Source of the DNA: SVTX01 sp964526505
Lineage (GTDB): Bacteria; Bacillota; Clostridia; Oscillospirales; CAG-272
NCBI GenBank assembly: GCA_964526505.1
Contig: CAZGJC010000006.1
Span: 1 to 60,791, forward strand
Direction: 5' to 3'
Length of the DNA stretch: 60,791 bases
Under the pieces are notes generated by a model that searched no databases, was not told the origin of the DNA, and saw only the letters and a list, made by a program, of their open reading frames with translations. A program made the translations under genes and the position numbers. Positions 32,740 through 41,213 of this stretch are shown here, in pieces. Each line of letters opens with the position of its first letter. Positions within the stretch are counted from its first letter, which is position 1.

Positions 32740-33204
32740 ATGCAACAACTGAAAAACACAACGGGAAAAATTCTCGGCATAGACTTCGGCGATAAACGTA
32801 CGGGGCTCGCCGTGTGCGATACGGGCAGAATACTTGCCTCGGGAATAGGAAACGTGAGCGTCGGCGGAATGAAAAAGACCGCAGAAAAGATATGCGAAAT
32901 AATCATAAGTGAAAATATTACGGGCGGTATCGTTCTCGGCCTCCCCGTAAATATGAACGGCACAGAAGGACCTCGTGCCGCACACGCCAGAAAATTTGCC
33001 ACCGTGCTTGAAGAGCAAATGAAACAAAGTAATATGTCACCGCTCCATATCGTTATGCTTGATGAGAGAATGACGACAATGGCGGCGGCAAGATATCTCA
33101 ATGAAACCGACACCAGAGGTTCAAAGCGTAAAGGAGTAATTGACACCCTGTCTGCACAAATTATTCTCCAAAACGCCCTTGACAGACTGAAAAATATGTC
33201 GTAA
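32740..33204 (+). CDS. ruvX: Putative Holliday junction resolvase / pre-16S rRNA nuclease YqgF
   Basis: 154 residues from the ATG at 32740, with GAAAGAG upstream; a TTG five codons earlier is also in frame. The RNase H-like fold motifs are visible: KILGIDFGDKRTGLAVCD (catalytic Asp), GGIVLGLPVNMNGTEGPRA, and MLDERMTTMAAARYL. YqgF is essential in many bacteria and takes part in 16S rRNA 5' end processing; the resolvase name is historical. It is the fourth gene of the deacetylase operon. Confidence 0.92.
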   Translation: MQQLKNTTGKILGIDFGDKRTGLAVCDTGRILASGIGNVSVGGMKKTAEKICEIIISENITGGIVLGLPVNMNGTEGPRAAHARKFATVLEEQMKQSNMSPLHIVMLDERMTTMAAARYLNETDTRGSKRKGVIDTLSAQIILQNALDRLKNMS

Positions 33205-33218
33205 AGGAAAATAACCGA

Positions 33219-33932
33219 ATGATGAAAAAAAAGTTCGCCGCACATATTGCGTCGTATATCTTTAAAGCAATATGCTCGCTTTTGATTTTAGCGATTTTCG
33301 GAATATTTATATGGCGTGGATTTGCATCCGCAACTCCGAGTTCGCTCAAAAAAACCACTCCGAATAAAATCCTGTGCGAAGCGTATAAAACAAACGGAAA
33401 CTTGTCCGTTTTCACTCAAAAGCAAAACACCATGACCCGTGCAGATAATAACTCGGGATATTTCGGTGTTACAAAAGCCGAATTTTACGAAGAGGCAAAC
33501 CAAGTTCAACTTGTCTTTCGATATAATAATTCCACACTAAAACATACGGCAGAAGATTATAACCTGTCGCAAACACCCGACAGAAACGAGGAAATTTACG
33601 ACCTCACACTCACCATCGCCTATGACCTTACTCCCGATAATACGGACGATAACGCTTCAAATGATCCCGAAAGCGTTAGATTTGAACGTATAAGTGCGAC
33701 AAGCCACACCTCCGAACAAAAAAGTATTTACAACTTCAAAAAATATATTTTCGATGACGTGGAAATAACCGATACAGTCCTTGCAATATACATCGATATA
33801 TACTATGTAGGCGATATCGACTACGAAAGCGACGCATATGGCACACTCTGTATCTACGACTATAAAACTCAAAAAAATTACTCCGACCTTTCAAATAAAG
33901 AAAAGAAACTCATCGAAAATTATTCCGAATAA
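33219..33932 (+). CDS. Membrane-anchored protein of unknown function
   Basis: 237 residues. One N-terminal membrane segment (SYIFKAICSLLILAIFGIFIW, residues about 12-33), then an extracytoplasmic part with a beta-rich pattern (VQLVFRYNNSTL, DLTLTIAYDLTP, LAIYIDIYYVGDIDYESDAY). AAAGGA precedes the start. It is 14 bases after ruvX and before a terminator, so it ends the operon. No family was recognised; neighbours give no clear hint. Confidence 0.75.
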   Translation: MMKKKFAAHIASYIFKAICSLLILAIFGIFIWRGFASATPSSLKKTTPNKILCEAYKTNGNLSVFTQKQNTMTRADNNSGYFGVTKAEFYEEANQVQLVFRYNNSTLKHTAEDYNLSQTPDRNEEIYDLTLTIAYDLTPDNTDDNASNDPESVRFERISATSHTSEQKSIYNFKKYIFDDVEITDTVLAIYIDIYYVGDIDYESDAYGTLCIYDYKTQKNYSDLSNKEKKLIENYSE

Positions 33933-33941
33933 CCTATATGC

Positions 33942-33977
33942 AAAAATCCGACGGACATAACTCCGTCGGATTTTTTT
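33942..33977. terminator. Terminator between convergent operons
   Basis: AAAAATCCGACGGA (33942-33955) and TCCGTCGGATTTTTTT (33962-33977) form a strong stem with a T-run. Bases on both sides allow it to serve the ruvX operon and the first SipW operon. Confidence 0.9.
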
Positions 33978-33980
33978 GTA

Positions 33981-35984
33981 TTAAGTTTTAGGTTCGAGAT
34001 ATACAATGTAGTTTCTGTTGAGATAAAACATGCCGTTTTCAAACAGATCTTCATTGAGTTCCATTCCCGTCGCCAAATCTGTAACCTTGTAGTCGTCAAA
34101 CAATTCCGCAATCGTTTTCTTTTCATTATTTACGTCATCGTATCTGTCGGGATTTCTGTAATCCTTGTACATTACCTGTGTACTCAAAAGCGTGGAATAT
34201 GCGTCCACCTCGCAAGCAACGTAAAAATCCGTCTCTTTTGCAAGCATGTCGTATTTCGTGTAGAACATCGTGTCGGGTTTATCCTTCATAACTGCGAATA
34301 AGAACTTTTTCTCATTTTTTATGTATGCTATTTCAATACTTGACGGAACACCATCCTTGTAATCTATCACAAAAACAAGATTGTAGTTTCCCGTTGTGCC
34401 TACCGACATCGCATTTTCGGTTTCAATCAACGAAATATATCCGTCGCCAAACGTTGAATAACCGCTCTTTCCGTCGGATGCGACCGCCTCATTGATTGTT
34501 TTCAGCGTGTTATCGCTCATAGATGACAGAGGACAATTAGACTCAGACGCAAGCGACTCGATAATCGAAAGTTTCCCACTTGATTCAAGATATAAATTGT
34601 TTGCTATGTAGTATGTTTCTCCTCCGATAGTCGTTGTGTGTAGAGACATAGCGTCGTAATCTTTGTATTGACCCGTGGCACCGCTTAAATCCTCCCCCAC
34701 AAGATAAAAGTCGTCAACCTTTTGAATGCCTATGACAAAATAATATCCACCCGAATCATATCCTGCCACCTTTACGTATTTGTTCGTAGCCTCATATTGC
34801 GATACAACGGCATCCAAATCGATATACGCACCGTTGTTGCAAGTGATATCGATATTGTAATATCCGTTTTCGGTAACCATATCCTTTATCACGTCATAAG
34901 ACAAAATCGTTTTCCATGTTCCTCTCCAATCCGGGTCGCAGTCCAACTGAATTTTTGTGTCCGTGTCAATGTAAAGGTTTTTGGTATAGTAGTTTACGTT
35001 GTTGTTTTCATATACATTTTGGAATAAACATACAGTGTATCTTTTTTTCTCCTCACTGCCGACGGGATAATAAATCTCGTCCGTCTGCTTGTCCCCGTAG
35101 TTATCGCCCGGATTTATTCTGAACTTGATAACGTCCGTTTGCTTGCCACCGACGTTGGTTTTTTTGCTGTAATTTTTCGATACAAAAACAGGATATAAAT
35201 ATATAATCTTATCTCCCGCATTCGAGCCGTCTCGATTGTCACTGTCAATATCTCTCAGCGAAGTTGTTGACGAAACTTGGTCTATAACCCCCTGACATCC
35301 ATAGTTTCCGATTTGCGTGCCATAGAAACCAACGTCTTCGCCCTTTTCGTTTCCGTATCGCAGTTGATCATTACTTCCGTATCTTTTACCGTCAGTTGTA
35401 ATCGCTCTGCTGTACGTGTTGTTCTTGTCGTAGGTCCATCCGATAAACTCCGGACCGAAACCGTATCTGTCTTTGAATTCACTCGCAGCCACAATTCCGG
35501 ACAGTTGTTCGGCACTTATACTTCCCTTAACCGTTATGGAAATATACGTACTTGTTTTCTCTATTCCAAGTTCTTCATTTTGCCTTATGTAACCCGTATA
35601 GTCCCTTTTTTCAAACATTTCATACGTGCCGTTATCATTCTTGTTTTTATAGCACGCATAATATCCGCTCATGTTTTGAAATTTCGAATCATCCTGCTGA
35701 TACATCATCATAAGTTTTTCCGTACTGTTATACGGATTATTCTCGCTCTTTGCAATGTTCAGCGGATCGGTGTCGGTATCGGGTGTTTCTTCCATTCCCG
35801 TCGCATAGTACGGCGACGCAAAAAAATACACCTTGTAGTAGTCGTTGTCAACCACGTCGAAAATCGCACTTGTCGTCGCACCGCTGTCAATATCAACTTC
35901 CTGCTTGTCCTTTATAAACGGCGAATATGAATAGTACGCAAAACATTCGCCTATAAATACAGTACAGAGCAAGATTGCAATCAC
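33981..35984 (-). CDS. Large secreted protein of the first SipW locus; apparent start-codon loss
   Basis: 667 residues if started at the GTG at 35984. Translation upstream in frame to 36017 gives (I)KTRNKIIIITVIAILLCTV, a proper charged-plus-hydrophobic signal, and AGGAGG lies 9 bases before an ATA codon at 36015-36017. No ATG, GTG or TTG is at this place, so the real start is probably the ATA, once an ATG overlapping the upstream stop. The rest is a large beta-rich extracellular protein with a list-like pattern of DGxxxD and Y-rich segments (FGPEFIGWTYDKNNTYSRAI). It is the last gene of the operon. Function unknown; likely a surface or matrix component exported with the SipW peptidase. Confidence 0.78.
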   Translation of the reverse strand: MIAILLCTVFIGECFAYYSYSPFIKDKQEVDIDSGATTSAIFDVVDNDYYKVYFFASPYYATGMEETPDTDTDPLNIAKSENNPYNSTEKLMMMYQQDDSKFQNMSGYYACYKNKNDNGTYEMFEKRDYTGYIRQNEELGIEKTSTYISITVKGSISAEQLSGIVAASEFKDRYGFGPEFIGWTYDKNNTYSRAITTDGKRYGSNDQLRYGNEKGEDVGFYGTQIGNYGCQGVIDQVSSTTSLRDIDSDNRDGSNAGDKIIYLYPVFVSKNYSKKTNVGGKQTDVIKFRINPGDNYGDKQTDEIYYPVGSEEKKRYTVCLFQNVYENNNVNYYTKNLYIDTDTKIQLDCDPDWRGTWKTILSYDVIKDMVTENGYYNIDITCNNGAYIDLDAVVSQYEATNKYVKVAGYDSGGYYFVIGIQKVDDFYLVGEDLSGATGQYKDYDAMSLHTTTIGGETYYIANNLYLESSGKLSIIESLASESNCPLSSMSDNTLKTINEAVASDGKSGYSTFGDGYISLIETENAMSVGTTGNYNLVFVIDYKDGVPSSIEIAYIKNEKKFLFAVMKDKPDTMFYTKYDMLAKETDFYVACEVDAYSTLLSTQVMYKDYRNPDRYDDVNNEKKTIAELFDDYKVTDLATGMELNEDLFENGMFYLNRNYIVYLEPKT

Positions 35985-36013
35985 CGTAATAATTATTATT
36001 TTATTTCTCGTTT

Positions 36014-36817
36014 TTATTGCTCTGCACCTCCTTTTTCAGCCGCCAATTTAAACGATATCGTCACGCTTGAATTTTCCTTTGCCTTTGTGATGTTTTCGGC
36101 AAATTTCTCGTATCCGTCAAGTGACATAACGTAGTTGTAAGGCGACATATTTCCGTGGTGTACTTCACCACTCTCATTTATCTGAAAATCTTTGTATTCA
36201 AGTTTAAGTAAAAATGACGCCAAATTTGCAAAATCATCTGCATTTACGTCATCAAAAATCGTGCAGGTATAAGTCACGCTCTTGCCGTCGTCGCTCTCGG
36301 ACTTTTTTTCAAACTCCGACCGCTGACCGCTCGCTTCAAATACCGCCTTCGACGGTTCGAAATAATCGACAAGCGACTCCGAATAATAATATTTCTCTTC
36401 TATTTTGTTGTCGTTTTGAAGCGTTCCGACCGTAACTCCTCGCCCGTCCCCGTCATATATGGTTATTTCGCACACAAGACTGACCGTAACGCCCTCGTCC
36501 TTGGCGTTGGAAACGTAATCTATAAAGAAATTTCTCTCACACGTCGGATTGTCACTTCTTATAAAATAAACACTGTCGTTGTCGAAAAATACACTGTTTG
36601 TGAAATTTCCGTCCGACTCGTCCGCCCACGTGGTGGTATCTTTTTTGTATTTAAGCGTTATTGTTCCGAGTTGAAGTTCCTGCTCCACTTCAATCTCTAC
36701 TTCCTGATTGTCGTTTGTACTTCCGTCGTTAAAATAAAATAGGGCAACGCCGCCGCCCACAATAAGTAACGTCGCCACTGTAAAACATATAAATAAAGGT
36801 AAAATTTTTTTCAACAT
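36014..36817 (-). CDS. SipW-dependent-type secreted protein
   Basis: 267 residues from the ATG at 36817, with GAGGT upstream. The N-terminus KKILPLFICFTVATLLIVGG then GVALFYFND is a SipW-type signal peptide: a long hydrophobic core with Gly before AxFYFND. The mature part starts with acidic repeats (EVEIEVEQELQLGTITLKYK). It ends AEKGGAEQ. Such substrates are TasA-like fibre or camelysin-like proteins. It follows the signal peptidase and precedes the large protein, with a 4-base stop/start overlap. Confidence 0.72.
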   Translation of the reverse strand: MLKKILPLFICFTVATLLIVGGGVALFYFNDGSTNDNQEVEIEVEQELQLGTITLKYKKDTTTWADESDGNFTNSVFFDNDSVYFIRSDNPTCERNFFIDYVSNAKDEGVTVSLVCEITIYDGDGRGVTVGTLQNDNKIEEKYYYSESLVDYFEPSKAVFEASGQRSEFEKKSESDDGKSVTYTCTIFDDVNADDFANLASFLLKLEYKDFQINESGEVHHGNMSPYNYVMSLDGYEKFAENITKAKENSSVTISFKLAAEKGGAEQ

Positions 36818-36893
36818 AATTTTATACCTCGGCTGATTCCTATTGTGGCAACTCACCTCTCGTTGCCCTCATTTTTCATTGTTTCTCTGCTTG

Positions 36894-37910
36894 TTATTCT
36901 GATTGTTCTTCTGAAAATTCGTCTTCCTCACAAGACTCATCTTCCTCTGTTTTATCCGTAGCCGTTCCCTCACCGAGCAAATTGCTCCAATCGTTGTAAA
37001 GGAAAGGTACTTCTTCGTGCAAAATTCCGCACGTAAGTTCTTTGCGTCTGTCTTTGTAAACAGTTCCCAACCTGTCCAAAAGCGTTCCGCATATTATCAT
37101 AAGCATTACCGCTATCGTAAGCATCATAATGCCGAATGATGATTGAAGATATGACACAAACCAACCGAAAACCACACACTTCGCTCCGTTGTAGTTCTGC
37201 GTTTTAAACACACCGACTATTCTGTCACGACCTATTTTCAGTTCTCCCGCCATTGAGGACGGGTTTGCGTCACCTCTGAAAGTATATAGCGGATTTCCGG
37301 ACTCGTCATATTCAATATTGATAAGCCTGTGAATAACCGTAATTTCCGACTTGCCGTCATCCGAGGGCATCTTAAACGCAACAACGTCGTAAAGCCCTAT
37401 TTCATCTATATATTTCTGTTTTTTTGATATTGTAATAAACGAGTACTGCGGTATGCGGTCATCGTCATTGAGTTTGCCGTTCTCGTCTTTGAGATAGGCA
37501 TTTGTAATATTCGCTGTCTGCATCGACTGCGTTTTTATGGTAACCCCGGCAGTATCGCCTATCCATATGTGACCGTCGTCTCCGTCAACCGCATTTGAGA
37601 AACCCACAAATGCACCGATAAGAACGCACACCACGCAAATAAGCGTACCTGCCAAGGCACTCATAATCTCGCAATCTTTATTCTTTTGGGAAAGGTGCTT
37701 CCACGCAAGATAACGTGATTTGCACCTTCCCTCTTTGTGTTTTGACAGTTCACGGCGAACCGACCCTTTAACTTCGTCGTCCTCCAAACTGTTCTCCACA
37801 AGTTTTTTCTGAGCTTCGAAAAAGAACATAGTCAGGGAAATGTACGCAACAGCGACAAACATAACGACCACAACCCCGATAATGCTCGCAAAGATTGCTA
37901 CGCTTGACAT
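36894..37910 (-). CDS. SipW-like ER-type signal peptidase I
   Basis: 338 residues, long for SipW (about 190). Membrane segments lie at about 10-30, 83-105 and 258-280. The catalytic serine is Ser129 in KTQSM and the catalytic histidine His194 in TVIHRLI, with the box E-like GDAN at 213-216. A histidine instead of the lysine of normal bacterial type I peptidases marks the ER/archaeal type, which SipW of Bacillus also has. The extra N-terminal segment and basic cytoplasmic loop (RRELSKHKEGRCKSR) are unusual. It probably cleaves the neighbouring TasA-like proteins. Confidence 0.8.
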   Translation of the reverse strand: MSSVAIFASIIGVVVVMFVAVAYISLTMFFFEAQKKLVENSLEDDEVKGSVRRELSKHKEGRCKSRYLAWKHLSQKNKDCEIMSALAGTLICVVCVLIGAFVGFSNAVDGDDGHIWIGDTAGVTIKTQSMQTANITNAYLKDENGKLNDDDRIPQYSFITISKKQKYIDEIGLYDVVAFKMPSDDGKSEITVIHRLINIEYDESGNPLYTFRGDANPSSMAGELKIGRDRIVGVFKTQNYNGAKCVVFGWFVSYLQSSFGIMMLTIAVMLMIICGTLLDRLGTVYKDRRKELTCGILHEEVPFLYNDWSNLLGEGTATDKTEEDESCEEDEFSEEQSE

Positions 37911-37958
37911 TGTTTCGATAACTCCGTAAATTTAAAGTCTTGGTTAGATACTAAAATA

Positions 37959-38588
37959 TCAGTTGCCGGCAACGGGTGTAAGAGATACGTTGTAGGATAC
38001 CTCGATTTTAGTGGCACTTGCTATACTCTTGAACGTAAGGTAATCGTCTTTTGTTGCAGGCTCATTATTTTCTGCGTAAGAGAATGTTACCTGTGTCCAG
38101 TCAAATTCTGTCGCTCCTGCCCAAGAGAACGTGTACTCAGTACCATTTTCGTTCTTTGTCTTTGTCCAACTGTTATCATTGTGGTTGATATCAATGTATT
38201 TAGCAAGATCTTCGGATACTTTGATAGTTGTTGTGAAAGTAAATCCTACAACACCTTCTACCGTGTCAACACCGTCACTTGAAGACGTGTATACGGCTTT
38301 TGTTTTTGCATTGTCTGCGAAATTAAGTGTAATTCCGTTGCATCCGTCATTGAGATCGAGGTTGCCGCCGTTAGCTTCTCTTCCTGCTACTGTCTGGTCA
38401 AAGTTAATTGTAAATTCGTCAGCGGCTACGATAGAACCAACTTCAACAAGTTGAGTTACGTTTGTTCCGACTTTCTGGTCTTCATTGGTAATTGTATTGT
38501 TGTTAAAGTACCAGATCGAGAATCCCGAACCGATGATGGACAATGCGAGAAGCATTGTTACGGCTGCACTGATAAATCTTTTTTTCAT
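37959..38588 (-). CDS. TasA/camelysin-like secreted protein
   Basis: 209 residues from the ATG at 38588, with GGAG upstream. It begins KKRFISAAVTMLLALSIIGS then GFSIWYFNN, a SipW-type signal peptide with cleavage probably near the WYFNN segment. The mature part is beta-rich (ITLNFADNAKTKAVYTSSSD, TFTTTIKVSEDLAKY) and ends SYNVSLTPVAGN, as in camelysin/TasA-type fibre subunits. It is the first gene of the operon with its own promoter, so it is probably the most abundant product. A direct signal of fibre assembly is not visible. Confidence 0.8.
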   Translation of the reverse strand: MKKRFISAAVTMLLALSIIGSGFSIWYFNNNTITNEDQKVGTNVTQLVEVGSIVAADEFTINFDQTVAGREANGGNLDLNDGCNGITLNFADNAKTKAVYTSSSDGVDTVEGVVGFTFTTTIKVSEDLAKYIDINHNDNSWTKTKNENGTEYTFSWAGATEFDWTQVTFSYAENNEPATKDDYLTFKSIASATKIEVSYNVSLTPVAGN

Positions 38589-38633
38589 AGTTTTTTCTCC
38601 TTTTTGATGTCGGTTATTCAGGTCATCGACTAT

Positions 38634-38662
38634 ATTATACATAATACACACAAATATTTCAA
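38634..38662 (-). promoter_or_regulatory. Sigma-A promoter of the first SipW/TasA-like operon
   Basis: Minus strand: TTGAAA (complement of 38657-38662) and TATAAT (complement of 38634-38639), 17 bases apart, 46 bases before the start codon. Confidence 0.82.
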
Positions 38663-38713
38663 TATGTTTTTGTGACAATTTACATTTTATTTATATATTA
38701 TCAACAAAAGTTA

Positions 38714-38723
38714 CCCCCCCCCC
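38714..38723 (-). repeat. C10 homopolymer upstream of the first SipW operon
   Basis: Ten consecutive C on the plus strand (G10 on the coding strand) lie about 52 bases upstream of the -35 element, between the promoter and a 29-bp palindrome. Runs of this length are prone to slippage in replication. Their position suggests that the run changes the spacing between a regulator site and the promoter. Confidence 0.75.
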
Positions 38724-38730
38724 GTTCACA

Positions 38731-38759
38731 TTTTGTGCGTTGTGTACACACGCACAAAA
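38731..38759 (-). promoter_or_regulatory. 29-bp palindrome, candidate regulator site
   Basis: TTTTGTGCGT (38731-38740) and ACGCACAAAA (38750-38759) are perfect inverted repeats around TGTGTACAC, itself nearly palindromic. It lies just upstream of the C10 run and partly touches the terminator of the two-component operon. It could be an operator for a dimeric regulator or a second hairpin of that terminator. Confidence 0.5.
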
Positions 38760-38798
38760 AATTTCTCCGTCTTATTGTTAAATGTGACGGAGAAATTT
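38753..38798 (-). terminator. Terminator of the two-component operon
   Basis: On the minus strand, AAATTTCTCCGTC (complement of 38786-38798) and its partner (complement of 38759-38771) form a 13-bp stem followed by a T-run. It ends the transcript of the small membrane protein at 38847. Confidence 0.85.
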
Positions 38799-38846
38799 GC
38801 ATGTAAACAGAATATTCATAAATAAAAAGTGTACAAATTATCAAAA

Positions 38847-39254
38847 TTATTTCATCAATTCGTCCGTAAGACGCAAAATTTCGGGTGTAATCCTCTCTCT
38901 TTCCCTCTTTTCGGTGAACTTGTACACGGGATACGCCACCCCGGCAATAATACCGCCGATTACTCCGACAGATATTCCGATGATGTGAGCATATTTTTCA
39001 TAAATTCCCAAAATCTGCGAAAAGTCGCTCATAACAAGACTCATACCTATTCCGAATATCAACGTTCCTATGACGCCTATTGTCATAGCCCATATTCTCG
39101 CCTTTTTCGTAACTCCGTCGTCGAGCCTTTTAAGCCTTTCGAGTTTGCTTTCTTCTCTCTCTGCCTTTATCTCGTATTTTTCACGTATCTTTTTTATGTC
39201 GGTCATTTCGCTTGCGGAATACGTGTACGAAAAACCGTTGTCTTTATTTTCCAT
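38847..39254 (-). CDS. Small two-segment membrane protein (paralogue of 45500-45865)
   Basis: 135 residues. Two membrane segments, about 56-76 (TIGVIGTLIFGIGMSLVMSD) and 88-108 (IIGISVGVIGGIIAGVAYPV), with KIREKYE at the N-terminal part and EILRLTDEL at the C-terminus. These blocks recur in the protein at 45500. Family not named here; such proteins accompany ABC exporters in Clostridia. It overlaps the end of the upstream membrane protein gene by 11 bases and closes the two-component operon. Confidence 0.75.
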   Translation of the reverse strand: MENKDNGFSYTYSASEMTDIKKIREKYEIKAEREESKLERLKRLDDGVTKKARIWAMTIGVIGTLIFGIGMSLVMSDFSQILGIYEKYAHIIGISVGVIGGIIAGVAYPVYKFTEKRERERITPEILRLTDELMK

Positions 39255-40134
39255 TTAATTTCTCCCTCTCTCGTCCGAGACTTCTCGTTCCTTTAACTAT
39301 CATATAAATCGCCATGGCGATAATAAACGCCGACACCGCCACCCCCGTAAGAGCGAGCATCATTTTCGAATCACGCTCCGACATCTCTCTCTCTCCGAAA
39401 GATTTGAGCATGGTTGCTTCAAGTGTCAGCATAGACACGCACGCCGCCGACAAACTCACCGCTTTCGACGCCGAATAAACGGGACTGTTGTATTTTTTGT
39501 AAACGAACATATTTATTATGGCAACCGTAAAAGACGTGAAAGTATACGCCGCCATTGAAATGGTGATAACTTCCGTGTGACGAACCGTTTGCCCCCTGAA
39601 TACCATATAAAAAGTTATAACTGTAAGTGCAAGGTTCATAATCAAGAAAACCCAACCGCAAAAACGGAATTTCTTCCATTCGTCAATCATATTTTCTCTC
39701 GCTTCGTATTTTCTCGTGTGTTTCATCAAAAACAAACGCATAACCGCCAGCGACGCATAATAAACGCCGAGTGAGTAAAACCAAAGCGACCTGTGTTGTA
39801 CTCCAAGCCAAAATTGAAGAGTGGCGTATGCCGTGTTCCACACAAACGAACCGAGCAGAGAAATATTTACACGTATGCGTGCGTTTTCGAGCCATATTCT
39901 CGCATATACGTTTTCTTCCTTAAACGTTTTTATAAACCGCACAATCCGAGGTATGCGAAAGCACCAAACCGTAAGCGTGTACGCCGACAAGGCATAGGAT
40001 ATATACGATACAATAGAATCACTTTCCGAAACCGCAAACGAATATATAAGTAAAACGGCAGATAAAATAAGAAGTATTATCATTATTGCCATGTGCGGAA
40101 AAAGCAACGTTTTGCCGATTTTCTTCCAATTCAT
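39244..40134 (-). CDS. Multi-pass membrane protein linked to a two-component system
   Basis: 296 residues with about eight membrane segments (FPHMAIMIILLILSAVLLIY near the start, VAVSAFIIAMAIYMIVKG near the end). Basic and aromatic loops lie between them (RKYEARENMIDEWKKFRFCG). The start overlaps the stop of the histidine kinase gene as ATGA, so translation is coupled and it is likely part of the same sensing module. No family was recognised. It may be a partner of the kinase or of the ABC exporters. Confidence 0.72.
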   Translation of the reverse strand: MNWKKIGKTLLFPHMAIMIILLILSAVLLIYSFAVSESDSIVSYISYALSAYTLTVWCFRIPRIVRFIKTFKEENVYARIWLENARIRVNISLLGSFVWNTAYATLQFWLGVQHRSLWFYSLGVYYASLAVMRLFLMKHTRKYEARENMIDEWKKFRFCGWVFLIMNLALTVITFYMVFRGQTVRHTEVITISMAAYTFTSFTVAIINMFVYKKYNSPVYSASKAVSLSAACVSMLTLEATMLKSFGEREMSERDSKMMLALTGVAVSAFIIAMAIYMIVKGTRSLGREREKLNGK

Positions 40135-41213
40135 TGTAAAGTCTGCCCCCTTCTTATCTTCACCGTAAATGCCGTTCCCTCTCCGACTCTGCTCTCAACG
40201 GATATTTCGCTCTCTGTAATGTCGATAACACGCTTGACAAGTGCAAGACCAAGCCCATTGCCCTGCGTTGCGTGCGACGTATCTCCCTGATAAAACTTCT
40301 CAAAAATATGACCGCCGACTTCGCTCTCCATTCCGCACCCCGTGTCCTTTACCGTAACCACGGCAAAATCATCGTCTGCCGAAAGGGTAATCTTCACGCT
40401 TCCCCCATTTTCGGTAAACTTGAATGCATTGGAGAATAAATTGCTCCACACAAGTTGTAAAAGTTCCCCGTCTGCACAAACCGTCACGTCGTCGGGAATG
40501 TCCGTCTCTATTTCAATATTCTTGCTCTCCCATACGTTCTCATATTGAAGCAGACACGTGCAGAGTTGCTCTCCCAAATCGTAAATTTTCGGATTGGGAT
40601 AAATTTGTTGATTTTCAAGACGATTAAGTTTTAAAACGTTGACGACCATATCCGAAAGCCGTCCCGAAGCGTCCGTAATTATTTTGGCATATTCGAGGCG
40701 TTTTTCTTCCGACAGATTAGGTGTTTGCATTAACCTGCCGTAATTCTGAATTACCGCAAGCGGAGTTTTCATCTCGTGGGATACGTTGGCTATAAAATCC
40801 GCCCTCAACGTCTCCACGCCCGAAAGTTCCTGTGCCATCTTGTTTATGCTGTCGGCAATCTCCCCAAAAGTTCCGTCGGACAGTATCTTTGCCGTCTTGT
40901 CAATACGCACGCTGAAATCCCCGTCAATCATTTTTTCGGTAGCCTCAACGATTTTTTCCATAGGCTTTTCAACCGTGTATCTTTTTCGTAAAATGTCAAT
41001 CAGTGCAAACACCGCACTCATTACTATCACGGCAAGCATAGTCCATTTTGCCGCAAACTCAATATCCTCGTTGGTAAACGTAACGTCCATCGTCTTTTGA
41101 AGTACGCTTATAAAAAGCGATACGCAAAGCGTGGTAATAAATGCCACAAGCAAAAACGATAAAAAGAATACGCTCACCGTTTTCATTATTCGGTCAAATC
41201 CGCTCTTTTTCAT
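40131..41213 (-). CDS. Sensor histidine kinase
   Basis: 360 residues. Two membrane segments (about 14-36 and 57-75) with a very short extracellular loop, then HAMP (about 76-130), the HisKA domain with NVSHEMKTPLAVIQNYGRLM and phosphorylated His146, and the HATPase domain with LFSNAFKFTENGGSVKITLS, VKDTGCGME and GNGLGLALVKRVID. The short loop is typical of intramembrane-sensing kinases that react to antibiotics or partner membrane proteins. It starts overlapping the response regulator by 4 bases. Confidence 0.92.
   Translation of the reverse strand: MKKSGFDRIMKTVSVFFLSFLLVAFITTLCVSLFISVLQKTMDVTFTNEDIEFAAKWTMLAVIVMSAVFALIDILRKRYTVEKPMEKIVEATEKMIDGDFSVRIDKTAKILSDGTFGEIADSINKMAQELSGVETLRADFIANVSHEMKTPLAVIQNYGRLMQTPNLSEEKRLEYAKIITDASGRLSDMVVNVLKLNRLENQQIYPNPKIYDLGEQLCTCLLQYENVWESKNIEIETDIPDDVTVCADGELLQLVWSNLFSNAFKFTENGGSVKITLSADDDFAVVTVKDTGCGMESEVGGHIFEKFYQGDTSHATQGNGLGLALVKRVIDITESEISVESRVGEGTAFTVKIRRGQTLQ

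Noticed and set aside
36894..37910. Ordinary bacterial (Ser/Lys) signal peptidase I
   Set aside because: At the place of the general base lysine there is a histidine (VIHRL), the mark of the ER/SipW type.
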